Source: Acidobacteriota bacterium (lineage in GTDB: Bacteria; Acidobacteriota; Terriglobia; Terriglobales; Acidobacteriaceae). Taken from it: a DNA stretch of 64,000 nt. The position numbers were made by a program, and so were the translations under genes. The notes beneath the pieces were generated by a model that saw only the letters and a program-made list of their open reading frames with translations, did not search any database and was not told where the DNA came from. The DNA lies in assembly GCA_003225455.1 (NCBI GenBank), contig QIAB01000032.1, positions 57,103-121,102 on the forward strand. Reading direction: 5' to 3'. Shown piece after piece: positions 53,818 through 63,255 of the stretch (within the stretch, counting starts at the first letter, position 1; each line of letters opens with the position of its first letter).

Positions 53818-54951
53818 TCAGGGCACCACGGTAATCAGCGGCTTCGACATTGGCCGGACTTCGCCAATGTCAACCGCGGGCACGCCCGATCTCTCGGCGG
53901 CTTTAATTATTTCGTCTACAGCATCGGCAGCAACCGAGACTAGCAAGCCTCCGGCGGTTTGGGGATCGAAGAGCAATGTCTTGACGTCTTCAGAGATCCC
54001 ATCGTCATAGGCGACGACGCACTCCGCGAATTCGCGATTTGCCTTCAGGCCGCCGGGGATATGTCCGGCGCGAAAACATTCGAGCGCGCCATCGAGCAAT
54101 GGGATTCGGGCGGCGTGGATGTATAACGACACATTCGATGCGAGAGCTACTTCGCGCGCATGGCCGATGAGGCCGAAACCGGTGATGTCGGTCATGGCGT
54201 GAACCGCGGAGCTTCGCCCCGCCTGGACGGGCGGGACGCCCGTCCCCACACGAGTTGTCTCCGCACGAGCCGTCCCCACACCAGCCGTTTCCACACGAGA
54301 AGTGGCCACTTCCGCCGCTGCTTTGTTCAGCGTAGTCATGGAGCGGACGGCGGCATCGATCCAGGATTGCTTCGCTACGCCTTTCTTGATTGCGGTCGAG
54401 ATCACGCCGGTACCAAGAGCTTTCGTCAACAGCAGGCGATCGCCAGCCTTCGCGCCGGAGTTCATGAGAACTTTGCTGGGATGAATGAGGCCGGTAACCG
54501 AGTATCCAAATTTTGTCTCGTCATCGCGGATGCTGTGGCCACCCACGATGGTGCAGTTTGCCTCCATCATTTTGGAAAGGCCACCGGCGAGAATTCGTTC
54601 GAGAATTTCGAGGTCGCCTTTTTCCGGAAAGCAGACGAGAGCGAGCGCGGTGAGGGGACGTCCGCCCATAGCGTAGATGTCGCTCAAGGCATTGGTGGCG
54701 GCGATCTGGCCAAAGGTGTAGGGATCGTCAACGATGGGCGTGAAAAAATCGACAGTTTGCACCAGCGCGGTGGCGGGCCCGATTTGATACACGCCGGCAT
54801 CGTCGGCGTGATCGAAGCCAACCAGAACGTTCGGATCATGTTGCCGGGCTAATTTCCCAAGCACCGCGTCCAGCGCCGCCGGACTCAGCTTGGAAGCTCA
54901 ACCCGCAGCTTTGACCGATTCCGTCAGGCGGAATGGCTTAATTTCCGGCAT
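53818..54951 (-). CDS. selD: Selenide, water dikinase; selenoprotein with Sec at codon 18
   Basis: 377 residues from an ATG at 54951, reading through TGA at 54898-54900: MPEIKPFRLTESVKAAG-Sec-ASKLSPAALDAVLGK. The G-[CU] site before A-x-K-L is the active-site position of SelD (Cys17 in E. coli). GFDHADDAGVY, VDFFTPIVDDPYTFGQIAAT and LLFDPQTAGGLL are SelD motifs. It makes selenophosphate for Sec-tRNA and selenouridine. A SECIS-like hairpin follows the UGA. An in-frame repeat insertion (residues about 217-248, bases near 54205-54300) interrupts the protein between AAAEVA and VHAMTDITGFG. There is no Shine-Dalgarno; TACAAT lies 8 bases before the ATG. Confidence 0.9.
54225..54303 (-). repeat. REP hairpin plus 15-bp tandem repeats inside selD
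   Basis: GGACGGGCG-GGA-CGCCCGTCC (54225-54245) is the stem also seen at 27392. It is followed by four 15-base units (CACACGAGTTGTCTC, CGCACGAGCCGTCCC, CACACCAGCCGTTTC, CACACGAGAAGTGGC). On the coding strand they give pentapeptides such as ATSRV, ETAGV, GTARA and ETTRV, then GTGVPPVQAGRSS. Confidence 0.85.
54857..54893 (-). promoter_or_regulatory. Bacterial SECIS-like hairpin after the selD UGA
   Basis: CCAAGC (54893-54888) pairs with GCTTGG (54862-54857). An inner GTCC/GGAC stem encloses a 9-base GC-rich loop. It begins four bases 3' of the UGA, the position where SelB reads bacterial SECIS elements. Confidence 0.6.
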
Positions 54952-55045
54952 CTACACTATTGTAGAGGAATCAGTAGCAGCCACGGATTTGCACAAATCG
55001 ACACTGATCGATCCGTTCTGATCCGTGTGAATCTGTGGCGACGAA

Positions 55046-55549
55046 TTACTTCACGGACACATCGGTCACCTGCAGCGCCGGATATTCGTGGTTCCAGTCA
55101 TTGCTCACGTGCTCAAGCGTCAGGCGGAATGGTTTGCTCTGGCCGCGCGCAAGAGGTGAGTTGCTGAGATCGACTGCTTCCGGGTACGGCCCGGTAGTCT
55201 GCAGAACGTGAAGGGGAATGTCTTCGGTCTGCACAAGTTGGCCCAGCGAATCCCTGAAAGTTACGTGCACCACCGCGTGAGTTACATTCTTGTCGCCGGA
55301 GTTGGTCACGGTTCCATCGAGATAAGTGACGCTTGCGCCGACGAAATTCTCTGCAGCGCTCATTTTTAGATCTGAAAGCTTGACGTTCGCCGCGTAGGGA
55401 TGCGGGGCATTCGTATTCCGTGGTGCTTCCCGCAAGAGCAGCGCGATCACGCCGACGACCACGATCACAAGCGCGACACCGAGGAGAATCGGCCGCCAAT
55501 TGGAATCACTTTGTTCGGCCGTTGGAGCAGGCTGAATCAATCCGCCCAT
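55046..55549 (-). CDS. Membrane-anchored protein with an Ig-like periplasmic domain
   Basis: 167 residues from the ATG at 55549. A single N-terminal helix (WRPILLGVALVIVVVGVIAL, then LLRE) is followed by a beta domain: LSDLKMSAAENFVGASVTYL, GTVTNSGDKNVTHAVVHVTF and PFRLTLEHVSNDWNHEYPAL. This resembles DUF2393/FxLYD-type domains (GTVxNxGxKxVxxVxVxxxF). Likely inner-membrane anchored and facing out; function unknown. Confidence 0.6.
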   Translation of the reverse strand: MGGLIQPAPTAEQSDSNWRPILLGVALVIVVVGVIALLLREAPRNTNAPHPYAANVKLSDLKMSAAENFVGASVTYLDGTVTNSGDKNVTHAVVHVTFRDSLGQLVQTEDIPLHVLQTTGPYPEAVDLSNSPLARGQSKPFRLTLEHVSNDWNHEYPALQVTDVSVK

Positions 55550-55646
55550 GAAGGGATTGTAGCCGTTGCGATTCCCTGTGTCCTCTGTGGCTGCTTCAAA
55601 GCTTTTCGCCACAGAAAACACAGACGATCACAGAGAAGAAGTGGCC

Positions 55647-57035
55647 TTACTCTCCTCCGACCGTCAAATCATCAATGCGGACGGTCGGAGAAGCCACTGC
55701 GCCGCGAAACTCGAGGTCGTTTGCAATTTCAGAAATGTTCAGAAACATGTCTTTCAAATTACCGGCGACAGTAATCTCCTCGACTGGGAACGCCAGTTCA
55801 CCGCCGTAAATCCAAAGGCCGGAAGCGCCGCGGGAATAATCACCGGTAACCAGATTCGCGCCGTGGCCAAGAAACTCGGTGACGTACAAACCTTCTTTGA
55901 TTTCGCCGATAATCTGTTGCGGTGTTTTCGTGCCGGGTTGGAGGAAGTAGTTCCCTGGACCGATTCCCGGGGTGCCGGCGAGACCGCGAGATGCGTTGGC
56001 CGTGGTTTGCAAACCTAGTTTTTTGGCCGTGTATGTGTTCAGGACGTACGACTTGAGCACACCGTTTTCAATCACGAGAGTGCGGCGCGTAGGGATGCCT
56101 TCGCCGTCAAACGGAGCGGTGCCAAAGCCGCCGGGCATGGTGCCGTCATCGATTACAGTGACATTTTGGCTGGCGATTTTTTGTCCCAGCTTGCCCGCCA
56201 GGAACGAAGCGCCACGATAAACCGAATCACCGTTTACGCCTTCAAAAATATGCTCGAGAATCGATGTAGCCAGAAGTGGATCGAATACGACAGGCACGTG
56301 CGCTGTCTTGACCTTCTTCGCGCCTAAACGACGCAGCGTGCGTTGAGCTGCCACTTTGCCAACGTGCTCGGGCGATTCCAGCCGGCTTAGGCTACGCGCC
56401 ACTGAGAACCAATAATCGCGCTGCATTGCGCCATTCTCGGATTGGGCAATCGGGACAGCAGCTACTGAGCAGTAAGACCGCCGATATTCGCCCACAAAGC
56501 CGTGCGAGTTGGCGAGGATTTTGTGTCCCGTGGCGGCGTCGAATGAACCACCTTCGGAATTCTTGATGCGCGGATCGTAATCGAGCGCGGCTTTTTCTGC
56601 GCGCCGGGCATAGGCAATTCGCTCTTGGCCGGGCAAAGAGTAGACGTCCGCGGAGTAGAGGTCGAGATCACCTCTGATGCTGCCAAGCTGCTCCGGCTCG
56701 GGGATGCCGGCATATGGATCCTCGGAAGTGATGCGTGAGAGATCCAGAGCCGATGTCAACATGCGGTCCAGACTTTCGCGTGAGAAGTCGCTGGAGTAAG
56801 TGCTGGCGGCGCGCTTGCCATTGAACACCCGGACACCGATCGCCTTGGAACCAGATTCCTTCAGGGTTTCAACTTGACCGAGACGAACAAGAGTTGAGAA
56901 TTCATCGCCATCGCGAATGACGCACTCGGAGGCAGTGGCGCCACGATTCATGGCGCGACGCACGATGTCCTGGGCGAGGTCGCGGAGATCAGTCCTGAGT
57001 TTGGAGTCTTGAGCTTCGAGCTCAGTGGAATGCAT
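55647..57035 (-). CDS. pmbA: PmbA/TldE, partner subunit of the TldD protease
   Basis: 462 residues from the ATG at 57035. LAQDIVRRAMNRGATASECV, VRVFNGKRAASTYSSDFSRE, FDAATGHKILANSHGF and GTPGIGPGNYFLQPGTKTPQ match TldE. It lacks HEXXH and pairs with the active TldD, encoded directly upstream on the same strand (97-base gap). The complex degrades unfolded peptides and matures microcin-like peptides or releases gyrase inhibitors. Confidence 0.93.
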   Translation of the reverse strand: MHSTELEAQDSKLRTDLRDLAQDIVRRAMNRGATASECVIRDGDEFSTLVRLGQVETLKESGSKAIGVRVFNGKRAASTYSSDFSRESLDRMLTSALDLSRITSEDPYAGIPEPEQLGSIRGDLDLYSADVYSLPGQERIAYARRAEKAALDYDPRIKNSEGGSFDAATGHKILANSHGFVGEYRRSYCSVAAVPIAQSENGAMQRDYWFSVARSLSRLESPEHVGKVAAQRTLRRLGAKKVKTAHVPVVFDPLLATSILEHIFEGVNGDSVYRGASFLAGKLGQKIASQNVTVIDDGTMPGGFGTAPFDGEGIPTRRTLVIENGVLKSYVLNTYTAKKLGLQTTANASRGLAGTPGIGPGNYFLQPGTKTPQQIIGEIKEGLYVTEFLGHGANLVTGDYSRGASGLWIYGGELAFPVEEITVAGNLKDMFLNISEIANDLEFRGAVASPTVRIDDLTVGGE

Positions 57036-57132
57036 AACTCTTATTATCCAACAATGCAGAGCTTTCACAGAGGCTCAGAAGAAACGGGGTAATGAGCTTC
57101 TCTGTGACTCCGTGTCTTCGTGGTGAAAAGAC

Positions 57133-58584
57133 TTACTGCATGAAGCCGCCGGTATCCTTCTTTGCGGTTCCGCCGACGGTCAGGCGATCCACTTTAAGCG
57201 TTGGTATCCCCACACCGACCGGCACGGCCTGGCCATCTTTCCCGCAAGTGCCGACACCTTCGTCGAGCTTCAAATCGTTGCCGACCATCGACACGCGCGT
57301 CAGCACATCGGGACCATTGCCGATCAAGGTCGCGCCTTTAATTGGCGCGGTGATCCGGCCATCTTCAATCAGATAAGCTTCTGACGCGGAAAAGACAAAC
57401 TTTCCATTCGTGATATCGACCTGCCCTCCACCGAAGTTCACAGCATAAACGCCGCGCTTGACGGAACGCACAATGTCGTGAGGATCATCTTGACCTGCGA
57501 GCATGTAAGTATTAGTCATCCGCGGCATGGGAATGTGTTCGTAGCTCTCGCGGCGGCCATTGCCTGTATCGGAGATTCCCATGAGCTTGGCGGAAAGCTT
57601 GTCACTAAGATATCCCTTGAGAACTCCTTTTTCGATCAGGACCGTACTCTGCGTAGGTTGGCCTTCGTCATCAACATTGAGAGAGCCGCGCCGCCAAGGC
57701 ATCGTGCCGTTGTCAACGACAGTGCATTTCTCACTAGCAACACGTTTGCCAACGAGCCCGGCAAAAGCAGATGTCTGTTTACGATTGAAATCAGCTTCTA
57801 GGCCATGACCAACTGCTTCGTGCAGGAGTACGCCGGGCCAGCCGGGACCAAGCACAACTTCCATTTCACCAGCCGGAGCTTCACGAGCGTCGAGTTGCAG
57901 AATGGCCTGGCGTGCAGATTCTTTGGCGAAGTACTCGGGAGTCTTTTCGCCGAAGAAGAAGTCCAGCGCAACCCGTCCACCACCGCCAGCGCTGCCACGG
58001 GCAGAATTGCCGTCTGTCTTTGCGATGCAGCCCACGTTCATGCGTGCCAGCGGCTGGGAATCCTCAGCGAAAGTTCCGTCGGAGCCCACTATTAAAATGT
58101 TTCGGAGCTCGTCGGCGTAGCTGGCCCGGACTTCTTTAATCCGCGGATCGTACGCCCGTGCGGCCTGATCGGCGCGCATCACGAGTTCCACTTTGGCGGT
58201 GATTTCCGCATCCACTGAGGGCAGAGTAACGGGATACAGGCTGCGTGCCGGTCTTTTCTGGAAGCCGATAGTTGGAGTCTTTGCCGGGCCGCTGGCAATG
58301 AGCGCTGCCGTCCTGGCCGCGTGTAAAATGCGTTCCGGAGAAAGATCGTCGGTGTAGGCGTAGCCAGTGCGCTCACCAGCAATTACGCGAATGCCACAGC
58401 CTGCTGAAATCCCCTGGGAAGCCGACTTCACCATAGACTCATCTACCATCAGCGACGTAGAGGAAAGATATTCGAAGTACAGATCTGCGTATTCGCCACC
58501 CGCCGAGAGCGCAGCAGCCAAGTAGCGTTCCAGATCACGTTCAGTGAGGCCGTAATGTTCGAAGAAAAACCTGTTCTTGTCCAC
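57133..58584 (-). CDS. tldD: TldD metalloprotease, catalytic subunit
   Basis: 483 residues from a GTG at 58584. The zinc site is LLHEAVGHGLEADFNRKQTS (HEXXXH). EYADLYFEYLSSTSLMVDES, GISAGCGIRVIAGERTGYAY and IPMPRMTNTYMLAGQDDPHD are TldD motifs. It forms a heterodimer with PmbA. The adjacent pmbA gene completes the pair. Confidence 0.95.
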   Translation of the reverse strand: MDKNRFFFEHYGLTERDLERYLAAALSAGGEYADLYFEYLSSTSLMVDESMVKSASQGISAGCGIRVIAGERTGYAYTDDLSPERILHAARTAALIASGPAKTPTIGFQKRPARSLYPVTLPSVDAEITAKVELVMRADQAARAYDPRIKEVRASYADELRNILIVGSDGTFAEDSQPLARMNVGCIAKTDGNSARGSAGGGGRVALDFFFGEKTPEYFAKESARQAILQLDAREAPAGEMEVVLGPGWPGVLLHEAVGHGLEADFNRKQTSAFAGLVGKRVASEKCTVVDNGTMPWRRGSLNVDDEGQPTQSTVLIEKGVLKGYLSDKLSAKLMGISDTGNGRRESYEHIPMPRMTNTYMLAGQDDPHDIVRSVKRGVYAVNFGGGQVDITNGKFVFSASEAYLIEDGRITAPIKGATLIGNGPDVLTRVSMVGNDLKLDEGVGTCGKDGQAVPVGVGIPTLKVDRLTVGGTAKKDTGGFMQ

Positions 58585-58754
58585 GTCGATTAGATGGCCG
58601 GTAGGTCAGGAAAGACTCCGGAGGGCTCTATTATCCCACAGCCGGAGTGCGCAGTAATTTAAAGTGGTTTATGCGAGAATTCCGTGGTTCCGCATTGGTC
58701 CGTGGTGGTTGCTCGTCACAGACTCAATTTCTGAAAGCGTAGAAGAATGAACCT

Positions 58755-60338
58755 ATGACTCCTGAGGCGCTGGTGCGAACTGTCGAGGATTTTCTTTCTG
58801 AAGCGCGCGATGCTCTGGTGCTCGAAGACGGTGCTATAGCATTCGATCTGGCGCAAGCGAAGTATTCGATTTCCGGGGAGCGGAATAAGTGCCTGCTGCA
58901 TTTGTGGTCATCCGAACGAAATGTCGTCCGGCGCGTGGTCGACCTCGAAATCAAGAACGAAGTCCTAAAGCTGGCAGTGCAGCGACTCGGGCAGTCGAGC
59001 CCGACGAAACTCGAAATCTGCCGCCAGCGTGACCGGCGCACGCCAACGGCGAAACGGGCAGTCCGGCTGGCGTATCAAAGGCTACTGCAACGCATACTGG
59101 CCCGAAAATTTCCTGGATTCAAGGCGGACAAGCTCAGCACCTCAATGGACCTGGAGCGCTCCTTCGGCCCGATCTACGCGCGAGGTTTGATGCGGCAGGC
59201 CCAATCCGCTTTCGCGGTGCTTGGCGTGAATGCACAGGAGACGCAGGCCTCGATCGATGCTTCGCTGACATTCGGCATCCTGTGGCTGGATGTGTGCCGT
59301 CAAGCGCAACCCGGAAAGGCAGTGGTTCAGGGGCTAAAACTGTTTGTCCCCAAAGGCAGTTCTTCGCTGATTCGCGAGCGCATTGCCAATCTGAATCGTG
59401 ATGCCGCCAAGTGGCAGCTCTATGAGATTGACGAACGCGAGGACTCCGCAAAGGAAATGGACACCTCCGATCGGGGAAATGTCAGCACACGACTTGTCCA
59501 TTGCCCCGACGAGCGCGCGGCGCGGGAGCGGTTCGCCCAGGCCATCGCGCACGTTCGCGATCTGATGCCCGAGTCCGAATTCGCGCTCATCTCGTCCGCG
59601 GAGATGACATTTCGCTGTCATGGATTGGAATTCGCGCGGGCCCGGCTGACGCATGAACCCGGCTCCTTTCGTAGCACTCCGGAAATCGTCTTTGGGGTGG
59701 GAGCAGCGGAAACAACTTTGTGCCCGGAAAACGCCGAATCATTCGCACGGCTCGTGAGGAGCATCGGAGAAGTGCGGCACGCCGGCGGGCCACGCGATCA
59801 TTTGCTGTGGCGGCTGCATCCAGAGCGGTGGCTGGAATCGCTCGTGATCAAAAACGTCAGCGCTCTCGACGAACGCTTTGATGCGGGCAGATTGTATTCG
59901 CAAGTGCCCGCTTTTTCCGCCTCCGATCGCGCCATGATCGACGTGCTGACAACTACGCGCGAAGGAAGGCTGGCCGTCATTGAACTGAAGGCGGATGAAG
60001 ATATCCACTTGCCGCTGCAAGGCCTGGATTATTGGTCGCGCGTAGCGTGGCACCATGCGCGCGGAGAATTCCATCGCTTCGGATACTTCTCCGGCAAGGA
60101 GTTGTCGCCGGAGCCGCCGCTGCTGCTGCTCGTGGCTCCGGCGCTGCACGTGCATCCCGCGACTGACACGCTCTTGCGCTACATTTCACCAGAGATCGAG
60201 TGGATCCTCGCGGCTATTGACGAGAGGTGGAGAGACGGAGTGAGGGTGGTTTTCAGAAAGCGGTCCAACGCTCCTAGTGACTCGAACTACTATTTATCAG
60301 GCCACGCGCCGAGCAGTCTTCGCACATCAACCAGCTGA
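58755..60338 (+). CDS. Large hypothetical protein with a PD-(D/E)XK nuclease-like C-terminus
   Basis: 527 residues. Near residue 395 the sequence [20 protein letters not shown], then [15 protein letters not shown], shows the D-x10-ExK core of PD-(D/E)XK nucleases, with a Q-x3-D-Y-W element like the QxxxY of Cas4/RecB-type folds. The first 370 residues carry no known domain (helical; [40 protein letters not shown]). It overlaps the DinB gene 3' to 3' by 49 bases. It could be DNA-repair or restriction related. Confidence 0.6.
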   Translation: MTPEALVRTVEDFLSEARDALVLEDGAIAFDLAQAKYSISGERNKCLLHLWSSERNVVRRVVDLEIKNEVLKLAVQRLGQSSPTKLEICRQRDRRTPTAKRAVRLAYQRLLQRILARKFPGFKADKLSTSMDLERSFGPIYARGLMRQAQSAFAVLGVNAQETQASIDASLTFGILWLDVCRQAQPGKAVVQGLKLFVPKGSSSLIRERIANLNRDAAKWQLYEIDEREDSAKEMDTSDRGNVSTRLVHCPDERAARERFAQAIAHVRDLMPESEFALISSAEMTFRCHGLEFARARLTHEPGSFRSTPEIVFGVGAAETTLCPENAESFARLVRSIGEVRHAGGPRDHLLWRLHPERWLESLVIKNVSALDERFDAGRLYSQVPAFSASDRAMIDVLTTTREGRLAVIELKADEDIHLPLQGLDYWSRVAWHHARGEFHRFGYFSGKELSPEPPLLLLVAPALHVHPATDTLLRYISPEIEWILAAIDERWRDGVRVVFRKRSNAPSDSNYYLSGHAPSSLRTSTS

Positions 60339-60781
60339 CCCAGATGATAAGCGTTGTGATCGGCGATCAGCAGCGCCTCGCGCAAGACAGTCTGACCGTC
60401 TCCCCATGGTATGCGCGCGAAAAGGTCGATTTTGGGATTTGCCACCAGAGCCTGCATTTCTTTCAGGTCTTTCCTGAAGCTCTTTATGCTGGCGCTCCAG
60501 GCCGCGGCGCTGGGCGGAGCCTCGGTACCGGGCCAATAACCGGCCGGCCATTCCGGCGAGACGTGCTTGGAGTTGCGGCTGAACTCGAGGATGTCCCACT
60601 GCGCCATGCGCATGTGTTCGAGCAGCATCCAGGCAGAGTGAGGAAAACCGGCTGGCTTCTGACCGCGGAGCTTAGATGGAAAGTCTGAAATGACATCGGC
60701 AAATTTGACGTGCGCCCCGCCGCCGTCGAGCAAGTAAGCCACATGTTGCCGGAGCGAACGGTCGTGATGGTTGGTCTTCAT
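60290..60781 (-). CDS. DinB-superfamily protein
   Basis: 163 residues from the ATG at 60781 with [27 protein letters not shown], then a Trp-rich stretch ([20 protein letters not shown]) and [20 protein letters not shown] give the DinB metal-binding pattern (His in HMR, DHNxYHxGQ). Four-helix bundle; likely a thiol-dependent transferase or a stress protein. Its 3' end overlaps the preceding plus-strand gene. Confidence 0.85.
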   Translation of the reverse strand: MKTNHHDRSLRQHVAYLLDGGGAHVKFADVISDFPSKLRGQKPAGFPHSAWMLLEHMRMAQWDILEFSRNSKHVSPEWPAGYWPGTEAPPSAAAWSASIKSFRKDLKEMQALVANPKIDLFARIPWGDGQTVLREALLIADHNAYHLGQLVDVRRLLGAWPDK

Positions 60782-60920
60782 TTTTACCTCAGGCTGCTGG
60801 CCGGGTGGGCGAGGCACCGCCCTACTTATTCAATCTAACTACGAACAGTTATTTCTCGCGCATGCCGCTTCGGTTACCATAGATTAGTTGGAAACTGACG
60901 ATTCTGCATCTAATTACATT

Positions 60921-61511
60921 ATGAGGAAGAAGCTGCTCTCATTCGTTTGCCTTATCGCCTTGGTGGCATCCTGCGCTATGGCGCAAGACGCCAATTCCGC
61001 GCTCCGGCCGCCTAAAGGGTCGCAAGTGGCGCTGGTGGTCTTTGAAGATCTGCAATGTCCGCAATGCCGCCGTGCCGCCCCCCTGGTGGAGCAGGCAGCC
61101 AAGACATACAAAATTCCTGTGGTGCGCCATGATTTTCCCTTGCCCATGCATAATTGGTCATTCCAGGCTGCGGTCATGGCTCACTATTTCGATTCGCGCT
61201 CCAAGCAGTTCGGCAGCGATTTTCGCGACTATATTTTTCAGCACCAATTAGAAATCAATCCGGGCAACCTGCGCTCCTTTGCGGAAAAATTCGCCGCCGA
61301 TCACAAAGTCGATTTGCCGTTCGTCTTTGATCCTCAGGGCAAGCTGGCGGCGGAAGTCAGCGCCGACCGCGATCTCGGCAATCGGATTGGGATACACCAG
61401 ACGCCGACGATTTATGTGGTCAGTGGTAAGCCACAGGCAAACCCGCCTTACGTTGAGGTCACTGATCTTGGCAAGCTCTTTCAGACCATTGATTCAGTGA
61501 AGCAGGAGTAA
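60921..61511 (+). CDS. Exported DsbA/thioredoxin-like oxidoreductase
   Basis: 196 residues from the ATG at 60921; a longer start at 60888 is possible. MRKKLLSFVCLIALVASCAM is a signal peptide, with LVASC resembling a lipobox. The redox motif is FEDLQCPQCRRAAPLVEQAA (CPQC). The cis-Pro loop is HQTPTIYVVSGKP. DsbA-type helical insertion lies between. Likely a periplasmic thiol oxidase or isomerase. Relatives occur widely in Acidobacteriota. Confidence 0.85.
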   Translation: MRKKLLSFVCLIALVASCAMAQDANSALRPPKGSQVALVVFEDLQCPQCRRAAPLVEQAAKTYKIPVVRHDFPLPMHNWSFQAAVMAHYFDSRSKQFGSDFRDYIFQHQLEINPGNLRSFAEKFAADHKVDLPFVFDPQGKLAAEVSADRDLGNRIGIHQTPTIYVVSGKPQANPPYVEVTDLGKLFQTIDSVKQE

Positions 61512-61561
61512 GGGGTTCTTACCGAAAGGGAAGCCGCGTGGCTGCTCACCGCCGTGGCTGC

Positions 61562-62230
61562 TCACCCTCTTTCAAAGGCATGCTTCTTCTCAAGCTCCGC
61601 TACCGCGAGGCCCATGTCAGCTTCAAACTTTTCTGCCTGGGCCATCAAGGCGGCATTGGCCGAGGCCCACTCGCCTTCCAGTGTTAGCAATTCCTCTCTC
61701 GCGAGCCCACGGGCTGTCTCCAACATGTGTGTCACTGACGTTTCAACATATAGTGCGTCAGCCGGATCCCCAATCCACACCGGGCCGCCCGCGAGCCGGG
61801 TTTGCCAATAGACCTTGCGGGCGACGAGAAGCTTCATATCATCATCGCTTGCCCTGCCAAACACCCACTTGTTGCGTTTGAAATCGTAATGACGGCTGGA
61901 GAAGTGTACCGGGACCAGCTTGCCTGATTTCGCAAACTCGACCTGCCGCCGATCAACTTCCTTACGAAGGGTGTTGATAATTGGCGCTTCGGCATCGTTC
62001 GGCTCAAGCGAGGGCATGACCTCGCGAACAGTGGCTGACAAATTGACCGCGACTGGGGCGTGCAGCCCCGCCGAATTCTCCAGGCGAATATCGCCGTGCA
62101 GCACCCAGAAATCCGCCCCGGAGGTTGACTTGTGAAACGGCCAACGCAGCTCAAACGAGAGCGGAAGGCCGGTGAGGGTGACGTAAATCCTTTTTTCTCC
62201 AGATCCGTTTCCTTGAGATTGAGTGGGCAT
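61562..62230 (-). CDS. Conserved hypothetical protein with a C-terminal coiled coil
   Basis: 222 residues. PLSFELRWPFHKSTSGADFW, NLSATVREVMPSLEPNDAEA, FSSRHYDFKRNKWVFGRASD and a C-terminal helix (ANAALMAQAEKFEADMGLAV) are visible. The last is a likely coiled coil. No signal peptide and no family known to me. Confidence 0.5.
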   Translation of the reverse strand: MPTQSQGNGSGEKRIYVTLTGLPLSFELRWPFHKSTSGADFWVLHGDIRLENSAGLHAPVAVNLSATVREVMPSLEPNDAEAPIINTLRKEVDRRQVEFAKSGKLVPVHFSSRHYDFKRNKWVFGRASDDDMKLLVARKVYWQTRLAGGPVWIGDPADALYVETSVTHMLETARGLAREELLTLEGEWASANAALMAQAEKFEADMGLAVAELEKKHAFERG

Positions 62231-62478
62231 TGTTGCAAGTTATTCTACTTCGATACTGCTGGAGCGGTGGAACTCTACAGAGAATGGTGTCTCTAAGAGC
62301 CGCACCGGCGGGGGCGACTGCACCTATATCGATAATTGACGACCGCTGGGGGAACTTCCCACTTGACCAACGTGGAATCGCGTCCAGATGGCGCGCCAGT
62401 ACTCCAGTTGTTCAAGACGCACGCACTTCATTCCACCTTTACTCTTATGATTCTTAACTCCCGCGATACCATGAGCCG

Positions 62479-63255
62479 ATGAAGCGTACGGACGCATCCC
62501 GCCAAGTGGGTTTGGCACGAGCACTCTCCAAGCTCGGCTACTGCTCGCGTTCGGAGGCGTGCAGCCTTATCCGGGCTGGTCATGTGCGCTTGAACGAGCG
62601 CTTGCGTCTCGATCCTGAAACGCCTGTGCACTTGGAAAAGGACCACATTCAGGTAGATGGGCACACGCTCCGAGAAAATCAGAAAATCTACCTGATGCTC
62701 AACAAGCCTCGAGGAATCATCACCACCGCAACAGATGAGAAAGGACGCGAGACGGTTTATAAACTGCTCGATAAGGATTGTCCCTGGGTTGCTCCTGTGG
62801 GACGACTGGACAAGGCCAGTGAAGGATTGTTGCTGTTGACCAACGACTCGGAATGGTCGGCTCGCGTGCTGGCGCCGGAGACACACTTGGAAAAAACCTA
62901 CCACGTGCAGATCGCCGCGATCGTAAACACCGTGCTTCTGGAGAAGATGAGGAAAGGTGTGCTAAGCGCCGGAGACATTCTGCGTGCAAAGAGCGCTCTC
63001 ATCTTACGAGCCGGCGAGCGGAATACGTGGCTTGAAGTCGTCCTAGATGAAGGAAAGAATCGTCACATCCGCCGCATGCTTACTCAACTTGGCATTGAGG
63101 TGATCCGCTTGGTGCGCGTCGCCATTGGGCCACTGGCGCTCGGAGAACTTCCCAAGGGATCAGCCCGGCAACTCACGGCGGAGGAGAAACAAGCGATTGA
63201 CCGGGCGATGGAAAGCTCGCAAACAGCAGCCCGCTGGTCGAAGCGGCGCGCCTAA
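62479..63255 (+). CDS. 23S/16S rRNA pseudouridine synthase (RsuA/RluB family)
   Basis: 258 residues. The N-terminal S4 domain is VGLARALSKLGYCSRSEACS, LIRAGHVRLN. The catalytic PSU domain has VGRLDKASEGLLLLTNDSEW with the active-site Asp in RLD, and GKNRHIRRMLTQLGIEVIRL. It isomerises a uridine in rRNA to pseudouridine; RluB, RluE, RluF or RsuA cannot be separated from sequence alone. Confidence 0.95.
   Translation: MKRTDASRQVGLARALSKLGYCSRSEACSLIRAGHVRLNERLRLDPETPVHLEKDHIQVDGHTLRENQKIYLMLNKPRGIITTATDEKGRETVYKLLDKDCPWVAPVGRLDKASEGLLLLTNDSEWSARVLAPETHLEKTYHVQIAAIVNTVLLEKMRKGVLSAGDILRAKSALILRAGERNTWLEVVLDEGKNRHIRRMLTQLGIEVIRLVRVAIGPLALGELPKGSARQLTAEEKQAIDRAMESSQTAARWSKRRA

Noticed and set aside
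54241..54303. CRISPR-like direct repeats
   Set aside because: The 15-base units are contiguous with no spacers and lie in frame within selD.
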